Shown here piece after piece: positions 8,271 to 17,862 of a stretch of DNA of 64,000 nucleotides. The position numbers were made by a program, and so were the translations under genes. Each line of letters starts with the position of its first letter. Position 1 is the first letter of the stretch. The notes below the pieces were generated by a model. The model had not been told where the DNA came from. It did no database searches and saw only the letters and a program-made list of their open reading frames with translations. The DNA comes from Verrucomicrobium sp. BvORR106 (GTDB taxonomy: Bacteria; Verrucomicrobiota; Verrucomicrobiia; Verrucomicrobiales; Verrucomicrobiaceae): NCBI RefSeq assembly GCF_000739655.1, contig NZ_BATR01000092.1, forward strand, positions 124,001 to 188,000, in the 5' to 3' direction.

Positions 8271-8284
8271 CTTCAAAATGTGAG

Positions 8285-8571
8285 GTCGCCACAGGCGTAG
8301 TCCGGTTGTGCCAACCGGCTCACTCCCCAAACTTCCGTTGATCTCCTTCCCGCTCCGCCCACCCAACAGACCGCGGGGCCAAAGGCCCTGCCTCCTTTAC
8401 TCCGCAGCCTAGCCACTGGTAGCTAGTTTCCAGGTATGGGAGGCGGGATTCCCAGCCCCGCTCAGTCATACGTCCTATGTGATTGACCGCAACGGGCCGT
8501 GCAAGCCGGCGCCAGCCCTCAGGACCTTCGACCTGAGCCGGTTGGCACAACCGGACTACGCCTGTGGCGAC
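8285..8571. repeat. 38-bp perfect inverted repeat enclosing 211 bp (MITE-like)
   Basis: The left arm at 8285-8322 is the exact reverse complement of the right arm at 8534-8571. The inner end of each arm is itself a hairpin (CCGGTTG with CAACCGG around three bases). The enclosed 211 bases contain smaller palindromes (for example GGGCC/GGCCC type) and no gene. Perfect arms with no coding content are what one expects of a non-autonomous mobile element or a large structured RNA. Confidence 0.75.
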
Positions 8572-8618
8572 TGCGGGAGTAGCTCGGTCGTGGAGGGATG
8601 ACGTTGCCCCAACTCCCC

Positions 8619-10127
8619 TCAAACCCCAGGTTTCGTCTTTGCCTCCGGATGGCCGCCCAAGATCTTCTGCAACTCCGCGACCACCTCGGGCTTCTCCTTC
8701 GCCAGATTCCGCGACTCGGCAGGATCGGCCTGATAGTCATACAACTCCAAGTCTGCCGTCTCAGGCGGTTCCCCGGGCACTTTCCATTCCACAAGGCGAT
8801 AGCGCTCGGTCCGGATGGCGCGACCAATCACTTGCTTCCCATCTCGCTGGCGGGGAAAGGCATGGTAGGCGTGATCCCGCACACGCTTCTTTGGATCCTT
8901 CAACACGGGCACCAGACTTATGCCGTCCATGGGTTGAGGGACTGCAGATGCAGGCGCAGGAAGTCCGGCCAGTTCCACCAGTGTGGGGTAGATGTCCACC
9001 GTCTCCGCCAGTTGTCGCGTGTGGGTGCCGGGTTTGGTCACCCCTGGTGCCACCATCAGCAGCGGGATGTGATTGGCCTGCTCGTAGTTGGTGTGTTTGG
9101 TCCACATGCCATGGTCACCCAGGTGCCAGCCGTGGTCTCCCCAGAGAACGATGATGGTGTTGTCTGCCAGCTTCAGGCGGTCCAGTTCATCCAGCACTTT
9201 ACCGACCTGGGCATCCATGTAGCTCATGCTGGCATAGTATCCGTGCAGGATCTGCCGGCGGATCTCCTCGCTGAGCGGCGGTCGCTGCGGGATGGGATCG
9301 TAGTTGTTCAGCTCTCCCAGAGTCTTGCCTGCATAACCGGGTGCGCCTTCGGGGGCATTGCGTAGCGTGGGCAGGATGAACTTGGCGCGGTCATAAAGGT
9401 CCCAGTACTTCTTGGGAGCTGTGAAAGGCAGGTGCGGCTTCACAAAGCCGAGTGCGAGGAAAAACGGGGTCTCAGGTCGCAGCCTGGAATCCTGGAGTCG
9501 CTTCACGCCCTCGTCAGCGATCCGGCCGTCGGCGTAAGCTTTGTCAGGCACGTCCAGGGCCTCCCAGGCTTGGCCACGGGGGAGGGAGCCGATCTTGCCC
9601 AGCTGCTGGTTGCTGAAGTAGGCCTCCTCACGAGTGAGCTGGCCGGCGGTGGGGCTGGCGGGGTCCTGGTACTCCACCACGCTGTCGGGCTGGAAGGGTA
9701 CGCTCCATGAGGCCGCGTCATCGTGGTTACCGTGACCCTTGTGGAGGATCTTGCCCACTCCCTCTGCCCGCCAGCCTTGGTTCATGAAATACTGGGTAAG
9801 CGTCGCCGCATGGGGCACGGCCTCGCGGAAGTTCTCTTTCAGCCCGTAGATGCCCAGGGAAGTGGAGCGGGAGCCCAGCATAAGGTTGTTGCGCGAGGGC
9901 GAGCACACCGCCTGGTTGCAGTAGGCGAGGTCAAACCGCAGGCCCCGGGCGGCGAGCCGGTCGAGGTTTGGCGTCTTGGCGAGCGTGTCCCCATAGCAGC
10001 CCAGCACGGGCTTGAGGTCGTCCACGCACAGCAGCAGGACGTTGGGCCGCGGAGCAGTGGGGTTTGCAGAATGGGCCGATGCCGTGCAGGCAAAGACCAA
10101 GGCGGCGGTGAGAAAGAGACGGGTCAT
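8619..10127 (-). CDS. Exported sulfatase, iduronate-2-sulfatase-like
   Basis: A 502-residue type I sulfatase. Signal peptide (about 1-21), metal-binding D-D in 'LLLCVDDLKP', and the formylglycine motif C-S-P-S-R at residues 75-79 where the Cys is oxidised by a maturase not in this window. The late 'WGDHGWHLGDHGMWTKHTNYE' and the 'AVCSPSR' context are closest to iduronate-2-sulfatases and choline-sulfatase relatives. Substrate likely a sulfated glycan. It lies 28 bases after a second sulfatase in the same direction, so they are probably cotranscribed. Confidence 0.9.
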   Translation of the reverse strand: MTRLFLTAALVFACTASAHSANPTAPRPNVLLLCVDDLKPVLGCYGDTLAKTPNLDRLAARGLRFDLAYCNQAVCSPSRNNLMLGSRSTSLGIYGLKENFREAVPHAATLTQYFMNQGWRAEGVGKILHKGHGNHDDAASWSVPFQPDSVVEYQDPASPTAGQLTREEAYFSNQQLGKIGSLPRGQAWEALDVPDKAYADGRIADEGVKRLQDSRLRPETPFFLALGFVKPHLPFTAPKKYWDLYDRAKFILPTLRNAPEGAPGYAGKTLGELNNYDPIPQRPPLSEEIRRQILHGYYASMSYMDAQVGKVLDELDRLKLADNTIIVLWGDHGWHLGDHGMWTKHTNYEQANHIPLLMVAPGVTKPGTHTRQLAETVDIYPTLVELAGLPAPASAVPQPMDGISLVPVLKDPKKRVRDHAYHAFPRQRDGKQVIGRAIRTERYRLVEWKVPGEPPETADLELYDYQADPAESRNLAKEKPEVVAELQKILGGHPEAKTKPGV

Positions 10128-10155
10128 GGCGCTGGAGGGAACCGATTCTGCCGGA

Positions 10156-11871
10156 TCAACGGGCCACCTTTTCGTACGCAGGCTGCCACGGCCAGGGCAG
10201 GACTTGGGTCTGCTCGGCCCAGGTCTCCCACTGCCGGATCATCGCATTCGCCCGATCCTTTTCCTTCTCGATGAGATTGTGCTGCTCCGTGCGATCTGCG
10301 GCCATGTCATAGAGCTCCCATTCGCCGCCGGGACCCTTGGCGACCAGCTTCCACTGGCCATCGCGCACGGCACGGTTGCCTTCGTGTTCAAAGAAGATCG
10401 GGGCCTTGCGCTGCAGATCTTGTCCTGCAAAAGCAGGGCGCAGGCTCACGCCTTGGGGAGCGGGTTCGCCGGGGCGGAGTGAGTAGTTTCCTGTACCAGC
10501 GAGATCCATGCAGGTGGCCTTGAGGTCCACCAGATGACCGGGCTGGGATTCGAGCTGATTCTGCCGTGTCTTCGCGATGCCCGCCGGCCAGTGGGCCAGC
10601 AGGGGCGTGCTGATGCCGCCTTCATGCACCCAGTGCTTGTATTCGCGGAAGGGGGTGTTGCTCACGTTTGCCCAAGCCTCGCCATAGGCATGATAGGTGT
10701 CTGGACCACCGGGAAGAATGCCATAACCCTGGCGCACGGGGAATCCATCCCGCGTCTGCTCGGGGATCATCTTGGTCTGCAACGTTTCGGGCGTCATGGT
10801 AGGCAGGGTGGGACCGTCGGCGCGCGCTTTGAAAGGCCCCTTCCGGCCCATGTCCTCAGCGCAACCCCCGTTGTCCTGGAGGAAGAAGATGAGCGTGTTT
10901 TCCCACTGCCCTGATTCCTTCAGCGAAGCAATGAGGCGACCGACTCCCTGATCCAGGCTGTCAACCATCGCCGCATACACTTCCATGCACCGGGCCTGGA
11001 ATGCCCGATCTTTGACCTGATCCCAGCGGGGACCTCCAGCCACCGCGAGATCCCAGCGTGGATCCACCAGACCCAGTTCCTTCATCTTCTGCCAGCGGGC
11101 GTTGCGGATGACATCATAGCCCGCGTCATACTTGCCGCGGTACTTGGCCACATCTGCCTCCTTGGCGTGAAGGGGCCAATGCGGGGCGGTAAAGGCCACG
11201 TAGAGGAAGAACGGATCGCTCGTTTTGCTGGCGCCATGTTCTTTCACAAACCGACTGGCGTGGTCAGCGATGGCGTCTGTGTAGTAGTAGGTCTCGGGCT
11301 TGTACTCGGGGTCCGCATAGGGAGAGATGAACTGGTCGTTCCGCACCAGGGTGTTGGGATCATAGAAACTTCCGGCCCCGTGGATGGTGCCGTAGAATTT
11401 CTCGAACCCGCGTTGCAGCGGCCAGTTGGCTTTGTCGGAGTCGCCCTCTGGGTTGACCTTCTTGGTGACGTGCCATTTGCCCGCCATGTAGCTGTGGTAA
11501 CCGGCGGGTTTGAGTGCCTCAGGGATCGTCTGAGTGTTGGCGCTCAGTTCACCCCGGTAGCCATCGCTGACTTTGTCCTCCATCATGTGGCCGATGCCTG
11601 CCTGATGGGGATACACGCCGGTGAGGAGGGAAGCTCGCGTAGGGCAGCAGCGGGCGGTGTTGTAGAACTGGGTGAAGCGCAGTCCTTCCTTGGCCAGGCT
11701 GTCGAGATTGGGGGTGGCAATTTCACTGCCAAAGCAACCCAGGTCCGACCAGCCCATGTCATCCGCCATCATGATGATGATGTTGGGGCGAGAAGGGGGC
11801 ACGGTATCGGCTCCCAGCCCGGAGGCAAGAGGAGCCAGCATGGCTAGACCGGTCAGCAAGGTGAAACGCAT
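10156..11871 (-). CDS. Exported arylsulfatase
   Basis: A 571-residue type I sulfatase with signal peptide (about 1-21), 'MMADDMGWSDLGCFG' metal site, and the active-site motif C-C-P-T-R at residues 75-79 followed by A-S-L-L-T-G. It also has 'GKWHV' and 'FLQDNGGCAEDMG', as in arylsulfatase A-type enzymes. Probably removes sulfate from polysaccharides outside the cytoplasm. First gene of a two-sulfatase unit; the pair differs in subfamily, so the two likely act on different sulfate positions. Confidence 0.92.
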   Translation of the reverse strand: MRFTLLTGLAMLAPLASGLGADTVPPSRPNIIIMMADDMGWSDLGCFGSEIATPNLDSLAKEGLRFTQFYNTARCCPTRASLLTGVYPHQAGIGHMMEDKVSDGYRGELSANTQTIPEALKPAGYHSYMAGKWHVTKKVNPEGDSDKANWPLQRGFEKFYGTIHGAGSFYDPNTLVRNDQFISPYADPEYKPETYYYTDAIADHASRFVKEHGASKTSDPFFLYVAFTAPHWPLHAKEADVAKYRGKYDAGYDVIRNARWQKMKELGLVDPRWDLAVAGGPRWDQVKDRAFQARCMEVYAAMVDSLDQGVGRLIASLKESGQWENTLIFFLQDNGGCAEDMGRKGPFKARADGPTLPTMTPETLQTKMIPEQTRDGFPVRQGYGILPGGPDTYHAYGEAWANVSNTPFREYKHWVHEGGISTPLLAHWPAGIAKTRQNQLESQPGHLVDLKATCMDLAGTGNYSLRPGEPAPQGVSLRPAFAGQDLQRKAPIFFEHEGNRAVRDGQWKLVAKGPGGEWELYDMAADRTEQHNLIEKEKDRANAMIRQWETWAEQTQVLPWPWQPAYEKVAR

Positions 11872-11929
11872 TCTCCCTGAAACTCAGGTGGTGGAATGAA
11901 CTTTCGAGACAATGCGCCATCTGCCCCAC

Positions 11930-11952
11930 ATGTGGATATTCGAAATCCACAT
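11930..11952. other. Hairpin between ktrA and the sulfatases
   Basis: ATGTGGAT (11930-11937) pairs with ATCCACAT (11945-11952), loop of seven, in the 107 bases between the ktrA end and the sulfatase start. No T run follows on either strand. It may be a 3' end of the ktr mRNA or an operator for the sulfatases. Confidence 0.4.
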
Positions 11953-11978
11953 CGTCCCTGTCCTCGTCGGCGTGAGGA

Positions 11979-12662
11979 CTAGGACTCCAGCAGCTTCTTC
12001 ACGTTCTGTTCCCGGCCAAAAACCACGAGGATGTCGGCGGCTTCGAACACCCGAGTTGGCTCCGGGATACCGTACACGGACTCGATCTGCGGCGTGGTGG
12101 AGGTGCAGGAACTGGCCACCTTGCGTTTCAGGATGGTCACCACGTTCAGCTCGAACCGGCCCCGGAGATCCGCTTCTTCCAGATTCTTGCCCACCAGGGA
12201 CTTGGGCAAGTTGATCTCCGCGATCTCATACCCCTGGCCGATGGGAAAAGTGTTCAGCACATCGGGCATGCGGAGGGAGCGCGCCAGCCAGGCGGCGGCC
12301 ATGGACTCCGGGATGAGGAGTTCCTCGATCTTCAGCAGCTTGAGCAGGCGGGCATGGAGGGGATTGATGATGCGGCTGATGATGCGCTTGGCCCCCAGTT
12401 GCTGGACATTAGCCGCCACGGAGAGGGCGGCCTCAAAGTCTTCTCCAATCGCGACGATGACGGCATCACACTCCGCCACGGGTATTTCCTCGAACACCTC
12501 AATGTCCGAGCAGTCGGCGGTGATGAGGAACTCGATCTCGTCCTTCATGTCGTCGGTGTGCTCCGGATTGATGTCCACGCCGATGACCTCATGGCCGTCC
12601 CGCACGAGCTGACGGGCGAGGTGGGTGCCAAAACTGCCGAGGCCGATGATGCAGAAACGCAT
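11979..12662 (-). CDS. ktrA: K+ uptake regulatory subunit (RCK), KtrA-like
   Basis: A 227-residue cytoplasmic gating subunit. N-terminal RCK_N Rossmann domain with G-L-G-S-F-G-T-H at residues 7-14 and the acidic 'GVDIN' at the end of strand 2, then an RCK_C domain (about 140-227). It binds nucleotide and controls the membrane channel KtrB, encoded 26 bases upstream in the same unit. Single RCK unit, as in KtrA rather than the double unit of TrkA. Confidence 0.9.
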   Translation of the reverse strand: MRFCIIGLGSFGTHLARQLVRDGHEVIGVDINPEHTDDMKDEIEFLITADCSDIEVFEEIPVAECDAVIVAIGEDFEAALSVAANVQQLGAKRIISRIINPLHARLLKLLKIEELLIPESMAAAWLARSLRMPDVLNTFPIGQGYEIAEINLPKSLVGKNLEEADLRGRFELNVVTILKRKVASSCTSTTPQIESVYGIPEPTRVFEAADILVVFGREQNVKKLLES

Positions 12663-12688
12663 GGTGGGAAGGGGAAAGGGGTGAAAGG

Positions 12689-14467
12689 TCAGGCGAGGAG
12701 GATGTCCTCCTGGGGGTGGGTGTGGAGGGGCTTGCGGGCCCGGGGCATAAAAGTGGTGATGAGCGTGAGCAGGCCGATACGGCCGACAAACATGTTCAGG
12801 ATGATCAGGCCCTTGGCGGCATCCGTAAGCTCGGGGGTGAGGTTGAGGCTCAGGCCCACGGTGGCAAAGGCGCTCACGAGCTCAAACACCAGGGCGGTAT
12901 CCGTCACATCCGGCTGCAACTGGCGCAGCACGGCAAAGTTGACGAAGAGCCAGATCGAGGAAAAAACAATCACGCCCAGGGCGCGGGCTCCAATGCCATC
13001 CGGCAGGCGGCGGCGGAAGACCACAATCTGAGGGATGCCGCGAATCTGGTTCCAGAGGTGAAGCGCGGCCACGGCGAAGACGGTGGTGCGCACCCCGCCC
13101 GCGGTGCTGCCCGGAGATCCGCCAACGAACATCAAAAAGACCATCACGTGGATGGTGACGGGGCCGATCTTGGCCATGTCCACCGTGTTGAAGCCGCCGC
13201 TTCGGGCCGTGATGGAATGGAAGAACGCCGTCATGCCGGAGCCGCCATTGCTCTGGCCGTCATGAAGAAGGAACTCGCTCACATACACTGCCACCGCGCC
13301 GCCCACGATGAGGATGGCAGTGGTGAGCAGCACGATGCGGGTGTGCACTCGCAGGCGGGGCCGAGGCAGCGTCGGATTGAGTGCACAGGCCACTCTGGAA
13401 CGCATGAAGCGGAGCGTGTCAAAGGCCGTCATGGAGCCGATGCCGCCCAGGGCTACCAACACGCAGATGACGAGTTGCAGAAGGATGTCATGCCGGAGGA
13501 CCCCTTCTGCCAGGTTGTTGGGCAGGGTGGACATGCCTGCATTGCAGAAGGCCGAGACGGAGTGGTACACCGCATGGTAGATCCGCGCGTCCACCGAGGC
13601 CTCCGCCGGCAGGACCAGGAATAGGGCGACGGCACCGGCGGCCTCGCAGACGGCGGTGAAGAGGACGATGAACTTCAGCGTCTCCCCCACATGAGCGAGC
13701 CGCTTCTCTGCGATCATCTCCCCCAGCAGGAGGTGATCGTGCAGGGAGATGCCCTGAAACACGATGGCCGCCATGAAGAAGGTGAGGGTCATGATGCCCA
13801 GGCCGCCGATCTGCATGAGCGCCAGCAGGATGATCTGACCGGTAGGGGTGAAGTAGGTGGCGGGATTCTCCACGGTGAGGCCGGTCACACACACCGCGCT
13901 GGTGCTCATGAAGAGAGCGTTCAGCCAGGAGAGATGCTCTCCGGGGACTACGGCCCGGGGCAGCTTGAGCAGGACGGTGCCGGCGACGATGAGAAAGAGG
14001 AAACTACCAATGAGCAGCCAGCCGGGGCGCAAGGTGATGGCGGTGAGCCGGGCCTGATGGCGCAGGCCCCTGAGCGAGAGCACCCCGAGGATGACGGACT
14101 GCACGGCCGTGTGTGCGAGGAGGGAGAGCCTCGCATCCTTTCCACCCATCCAGGCCGCAAGAGCCAGAAACACGGTGACGCCGAACACGGTGAGGGCCAC
14201 CGCCAGCAGCAGGGTCTCCCGCCGGGCCCAGGCCTGGAGATGGCGGCGGGACAGCCAGGTGAGGATCTGCTCCAGCGCGAACAGAAAAGACAGCAGGACT
14301 GTGGCTCCGTGGAGCACGGGCGTGACCTCCCCCACAAAGCCCACCTGGAGCACCAGAAGCGCCAGGGCGGCGCAGCCAAGCGTGAGCGCAAACAACCGGG
14401 GCAGGGGCCGGGCCGGAGGCAGGGGCCGCGGGATCGAGGAATCTTTCTGGTGGGATGGAGCGGACAA
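12689..14467 (-). CDS. ktrB: K+ transporter membrane subunit, KtrB/TrkH family
   Basis: A 592-residue potassium channel-like transporter. All four pore loops with the selectivity glycine are visible: 'TSAVCVTGLT', 'SAFCNAGM', 'ITARSGGFN' and 'SAFATVGLS'. About 150 extra N-terminal residues with four or so hydrophobic helices precede the usual core, longer than Bacillus KtrB (about 450). Works with the adjacent RCK subunit. The gene follows the DUF4010 gene by 58 bases, so the three may form an ion-homeostasis operon. Confidence 0.92.
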   Translation of the reverse strand: MSAPSHQKDSSIPRPLPPARPLPRLFALTLGCAALALLVLQVGFVGEVTPVLHGATVLLSFLFALEQILTWLSRRHLQAWARRETLLLAVALTVFGVTVFLALAAWMGGKDARLSLLAHTAVQSVILGVLSLRGLRHQARLTAITLRPGWLLIGSFLFLIVAGTVLLKLPRAVVPGEHLSWLNALFMSTSAVCVTGLTVENPATYFTPTGQIILLALMQIGGLGIMTLTFFMAAIVFQGISLHDHLLLGEMIAEKRLAHVGETLKFIVLFTAVCEAAGAVALFLVLPAEASVDARIYHAVYHSVSAFCNAGMSTLPNNLAEGVLRHDILLQLVICVLVALGGIGSMTAFDTLRFMRSRVACALNPTLPRPRLRVHTRIVLLTTAILIVGGAVAVYVSEFLLHDGQSNGGSGMTAFFHSITARSGGFNTVDMAKIGPVTIHVMVFLMFVGGSPGSTAGGVRTTVFAVAALHLWNQIRGIPQIVVFRRRLPDGIGARALGVIVFSSIWLFVNFAVLRQLQPDVTDTALVFELVSAFATVGLSLNLTPELTDAAKGLIILNMFVGRIGLLTLITTFMPRARKPLHTHPQEDILLA

Positions 14468-14525
14468 GCTGGGCTGGGAGTGGGAGAGGGTGGGATCGAG
14501 GTGTTAACTGACGGCAAACCGGAGG

Positions 14526-15764
14526 CTACGGCCAGAGAAGCAGGATGGCACCACCTGCCAGCAAGCTGGCCCCGAACCACAGGGCGACATGGGTGAACAC
14601 CTTGACGCCGCCGAGGGCGGCCACGATGCCGCCTTTGAAGGCCAGGTTCGACATGGAGGCAATGAGGATCACTCGCCAGCCGGTCTCCGCATCGAGCTTC
14701 TGGGAGTCCACCAACCGGGCCGTGGAGAGCGTGATGGCATCCATGTCCGCAAGCCCGGAAACCACGCCCACGATGTAGAGGCCGCTGTGCCCAAGGTGAT
14801 CGTTGGCTGCGGCCACCGCCAGCTTGATGAAGGCGTAGATGAGCGCGAACACAAAGGCGGGGCGGAGTTCAGCCGGGTTGTGCTGCTCAGGCAGCTTGGC
14901 CGCCTGCTCCTTGCGGGTCAGGAACCACGCCACAAAGGTGATCACGATCATCGCGCCCAGCATGGTGCTCAAGGGGCCCGCCAGGGAGGGAAGCTTGGTG
15001 GCAGCGACAGCGCCCACCTCCACCAGCACCCGCACCATGGCGATGGTGGAGGCGATCATGATGACCAGGCTGGCCAATGCCGGGGATTGCCCGCCATCGC
15101 GCACACTGCGGGCGGAGCTGACGGAGGTGGCGGTGCTGGAGATCAAACCGCCGAGGATGCCGGAAAGGAGCACCCCGCCGCGAGCTCCCAGGATCTTGTA
15201 GGCCACATAGCCACCCAGGCCCAGGCCGACGATGAGCACGACCATCAGCCAGATCTCAAAGGGATTGAGCACGGCATATGGCCCGAAGGACTGGTTGGGA
15301 AGGATGGGTAGGATCACCATCGAGATGAGGACGAACCGCATGATGGCATGCATGTCCTCATCACCCATCGTGTTGGCAAACCGGTGCAGGGCCTGTTTCC
15401 AGTGCAAAAGCAGAGCCACTACGCCGCCCACGGCCACGACGAGAAGAATCGGACCCACCACCAGATAGGCTCCCAAGGCGTAGAGAAGCAGCACGGCCAT
15501 CTCCGTCGTCATCCCGCTGGCGGAGCCGCTCTTCACCCGGGGAATGTTGGGGATGAACAGCAGCAGACTCAGGGAGAGGAATCCGGCGACCACGATCCAA
15601 CCACCGTAATCACGGGCCAGCAGACCACAGATGGTGCCCAGCAAGGTGATGAGGGGAAAGGTGCGGATGCCGCCAATGGCACTGTCACTGCGCTCCCGCT
15701 GGAGACCAATGAGCATGCCCAGACCGAGAGAAACCATGAGTTGTTGGGCAATGGTCCAGTCCAT
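14526..15764 (-). CDS. MgtC/SapB N-terminal plus DUF4010 membrane protein
   Basis: A 412-residue integral membrane protein with about 11-12 hydrophobic helices. The first third has the MgtC-like signature 'LGLGMLIGLQRERSD' and 'GGIRTFPLITLLG'; the rest matches DUF4010. Function unknown; the family is often linked to divalent metal or stress. It is the first gene of the unit followed by ktrB and ktrA. A 17-bp dyad sits just before its start. Confidence 0.85.
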   Translation of the reverse strand: MDWTIAQQLMVSLGLGMLIGLQRERSDSAIGGIRTFPLITLLGTICGLLARDYGGWIVVAGFLSLSLLLFIPNIPRVKSGSASGMTTEMAVLLLYALGAYLVVGPILLVVAVGGVVALLLHWKQALHRFANTMGDEDMHAIMRFVLISMVILPILPNQSFGPYAVLNPFEIWLMVVLIVGLGLGGYVAYKILGARGGVLLSGILGGLISSTATSVSSARSVRDGGQSPALASLVIMIASTIAMVRVLVEVGAVAATKLPSLAGPLSTMLGAMIVITFVAWFLTRKEQAAKLPEQHNPAELRPAFVFALIYAFIKLAVAAANDHLGHSGLYIVGVVSGLADMDAITLSTARLVDSQKLDAETGWRVILIASMSNLAFKGGIVAALGGVKVFTHVALWFGASLLAGGAILLLWP

Positions 15765-15773
15765 AAAAAATAC

Positions 15774-15790
15774 GATTCTAAATTAGAATC
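15774..15790. promoter_or_regulatory. Operator-like dyad before the DUF4010-ktrBA unit
   Basis: GATTCTAA, one centre base, TTAGAATC: an 8+1+8 perfect dyad. Its edge is 10 bases before the DUF4010 ATG, where bound protein would block initiation. Size and AT-rich composition resemble Fur/MntR-type operators, but the regulator is not known. Confidence 0.55.
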
Positions 15791-15962
15791 AGGAAATGAT
15801 AAACCTGTGCGTGGAAATAGTTCGTGCATCTTGCAACAACGAAGGTTGCACATCGCCTGTCTAAGCTTGGGGAGTTGGTGTCGCTGTGCCGTAAGTGCTT
15901 GAGAACAAGGGGGGAACTCATGCGGTCTGGCTGGCACGAATCCTGAGTTTTAGGAGAGAGTT

Positions 15963-17837
15963 ATGAAAACGGAATGGTCAGCGGACCGGGGATGGAGGCT
16001 TGCCGGCATGGGAGTGGCGGCGGCGGCGACCCTGGCTCTGCTTCTGGCATTGGCTGGCATCATCGCTCCCGCAACCCAGCGTGGCGAAGGCAGGAGGGCC
16101 ACCAAACCCGTGGATGATGAGTTCACCCGCATGCTGGCGGAGCTGAACAGCAGCCCTCACCCGAAGGTGACCACTCCCGTGCTTGTGGTGCCGCCTCCCA
16201 AGCCGCAGACGCTGTCTCTGAACCAGCCCATGGTCACCGTGCCTGAGCCCAAGCCCGTGGCGGCGGTGAAGATCTCCACGCCGGAGAATGATCCCGCTGC
16301 GCATCCGGCCCCGGTGATTGACCCCATTCTTTTTCCCGCTTTGACGGCGGCGGAAATCAGCGAGGCCGCCGAGATCCAGACCGCTCCCGGTTCGGCGGAG
16401 GTCAAGCCTCCGGTCGTGTCCCCTGACACGGTCCTGGAGCCCATGTCGGACCCGGTGGCGGAAACAGAGAATGTTGTTGCAATGAACCCAGCGGTGGCCG
16501 CCTTGCCTGCGCCCGCGCCTGCGGTGGTGAGCCGGTCGGATCCACCACCTGCCCCTGCGATGGTGGAGGGTGGCAAACCGGGCACGTTGCCGACCGGCCC
16601 AGTTTCCCAGGATCTGGTGGCAATGATGCCCAAGGAGGAGCATGAGCCCCTGCGTAGTCCTCGAACCCAAATGGCGGATGAGCCCCTGGCTCCGGTCGAA
16701 GAGGTGGAGGACTGCAACCACATGTGGTCCGGAAAGCCCGAGGATCTCGTGGCCATCCGCAAGAAAGCCGGGCTGCATCCGGCGGGTTTCAGCATCGCAT
16801 TTCGCGGACTGGTCAATCCCTACCCGCTGATGTCCACCCTCTGCATGCCTGGAGAAACCGTGGAGATCAAAGTGGTGTCACCCCGTGGGAAAGGGAATTT
16901 CGCAGTGAAAGCGGAGGGCGGCACGGCCACTCCCAAACGCAACGAGCTGCTGGTGTGGAACTGGGTTGTTCCTGAAACCCCCGGTCTGTATTGCCTGCAG
17001 ATCACCAATCGCGACACAGGTGGCATGATGTGTCTCCACGGACTGGTCTGTGTGCCCTACCGTGGTGAGGAGCAGTTGCAGGGCTACCAGATTGGCCAAT
17101 ATCAGAAGACGCCGCTCAACAACAATCTCCGCTACGCCATGCCACTGGGATTGTTCCGTGTGACGAAGGACATGGAGGACACCTGGGTCACTCCCCACTT
17201 CCAGTTGCGGCAGTTCATGTGCAAACAGATCTCCACCTATCCCAAGTTTGTGCTGTTGGAATCCCGGTTGCTCCTGAAACTCGAAGCGCTGGTGGAGGGC
17301 CTGGAGAAGCGGGGGATCAAGGAAGGCAGTATCTTTGTGGCCAGCGGGTATCGCACCCCGGCCTACAACAAGGCGTTGGGGAACACGACGATCTACAGCC
17401 GACACCTCTATGGTGATGCCGCAGACATTCTGGTGGATCAGGATCGCAACGCGCGTCTGGATGACCTGAACAAGGACGGCAAGGTGGATGCGAAGGATAC
17501 CGTGTGGCTGACCAAGCTGGTGGCAGAGGTGAGTTCCAGCTTCCCGGCGGCCTTTGAGGGCGGTTTGGGGCTCTATCCATTCAAGTCTCCAGCGACGGCG
17601 TTCATCCACACGGACACGCGGGGTGAACCCACACGCTGGGGGTTCCCGCAGGCGAACAACCGGTTTCGCCCTGGTCAGGAGGGCCTGATGGCCTCACCCT
17701 GTGATGATGGCTGTGGGCATGAGCATGGCGTAAGCGTGCTCATGGCGAGTCTTGCCAAAAGGGGCGTGCCGATGACGAATCCTGCAATTCCTGCATTTCA
17801 TCCAGCGACGGGCTCGCCTGCGATGTCTGAAGAATAA
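15963..17837 (+). CDS. Exported M15-type peptidase with Pro-rich stalk
   Basis: A 624-residue protein: N-terminal membrane anchor or signal (about 12-35), a long Pro/Ala/Val-rich low-complexity stalk (about 45-245), a beta-rich domain (about 255-370), and a C-terminal peptidase M15 (D-Ala-D-Ala carboxypeptidase-like) domain. Zinc-site residues are seen in S-R-H-L-Y-G-D-A-A-D (His481, Asp485) and H-T-D-T-R-G (His549), with 'SGYRTPAYN' before them. An EF-hand/dockerin-like loop D-L-N-K-D-G-K-V-D-A-K-D lies inside the peptidase domain at about residues 500-511. Likely trims or binds peptidoglycan. Confidence 0.82.
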   Translation: MKTEWSADRGWRLAGMGVAAAATLALLLALAGIIAPATQRGEGRRATKPVDDEFTRMLAELNSSPHPKVTTPVLVVPPPKPQTLSLNQPMVTVPEPKPVAAVKISTPENDPAAHPAPVIDPILFPALTAAEISEAAEIQTAPGSAEVKPPVVSPDTVLEPMSDPVAETENVVAMNPAVAALPAPAPAVVSRSDPPPAPAMVEGGKPGTLPTGPVSQDLVAMMPKEEHEPLRSPRTQMADEPLAPVEEVEDCNHMWSGKPEDLVAIRKKAGLHPAGFSIAFRGLVNPYPLMSTLCMPGETVEIKVVSPRGKGNFAVKAEGGTATPKRNELLVWNWVVPETPGLYCLQITNRDTGGMMCLHGLVCVPYRGEEQLQGYQIGQYQKTPLNNNLRYAMPLGLFRVTKDMEDTWVTPHFQLRQFMCKQISTYPKFVLLESRLLLKLEALVEGLEKRGIKEGSIFVASGYRTPAYNKALGNTTIYSRHLYGDAADILVDQDRNARLDDLNKDGKVDAKDTVWLTKLVAEVSSSFPAAFEGGLGLYPFKSPATAFIHTDTRGEPTRWGFPQANNRFRPGQEGLMASPCDDGCGHEHGVSVLMASLAKRGVPMTNPAIPAFHPATGSPAMSEE

Positions 17838-17862
17838 GAAAGCACGAAGGAAGGAGACTTCT

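Larger units (their letters stand above)
8156..8618. other. Gene-free stretch with inverted-repeat element
   Basis: No gene seen. It contains a short dispersed repeat (8227-8270) and a 38-bp perfect inverted repeat spanning 8285-8571, both entered separately. Confidence 0.6.
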
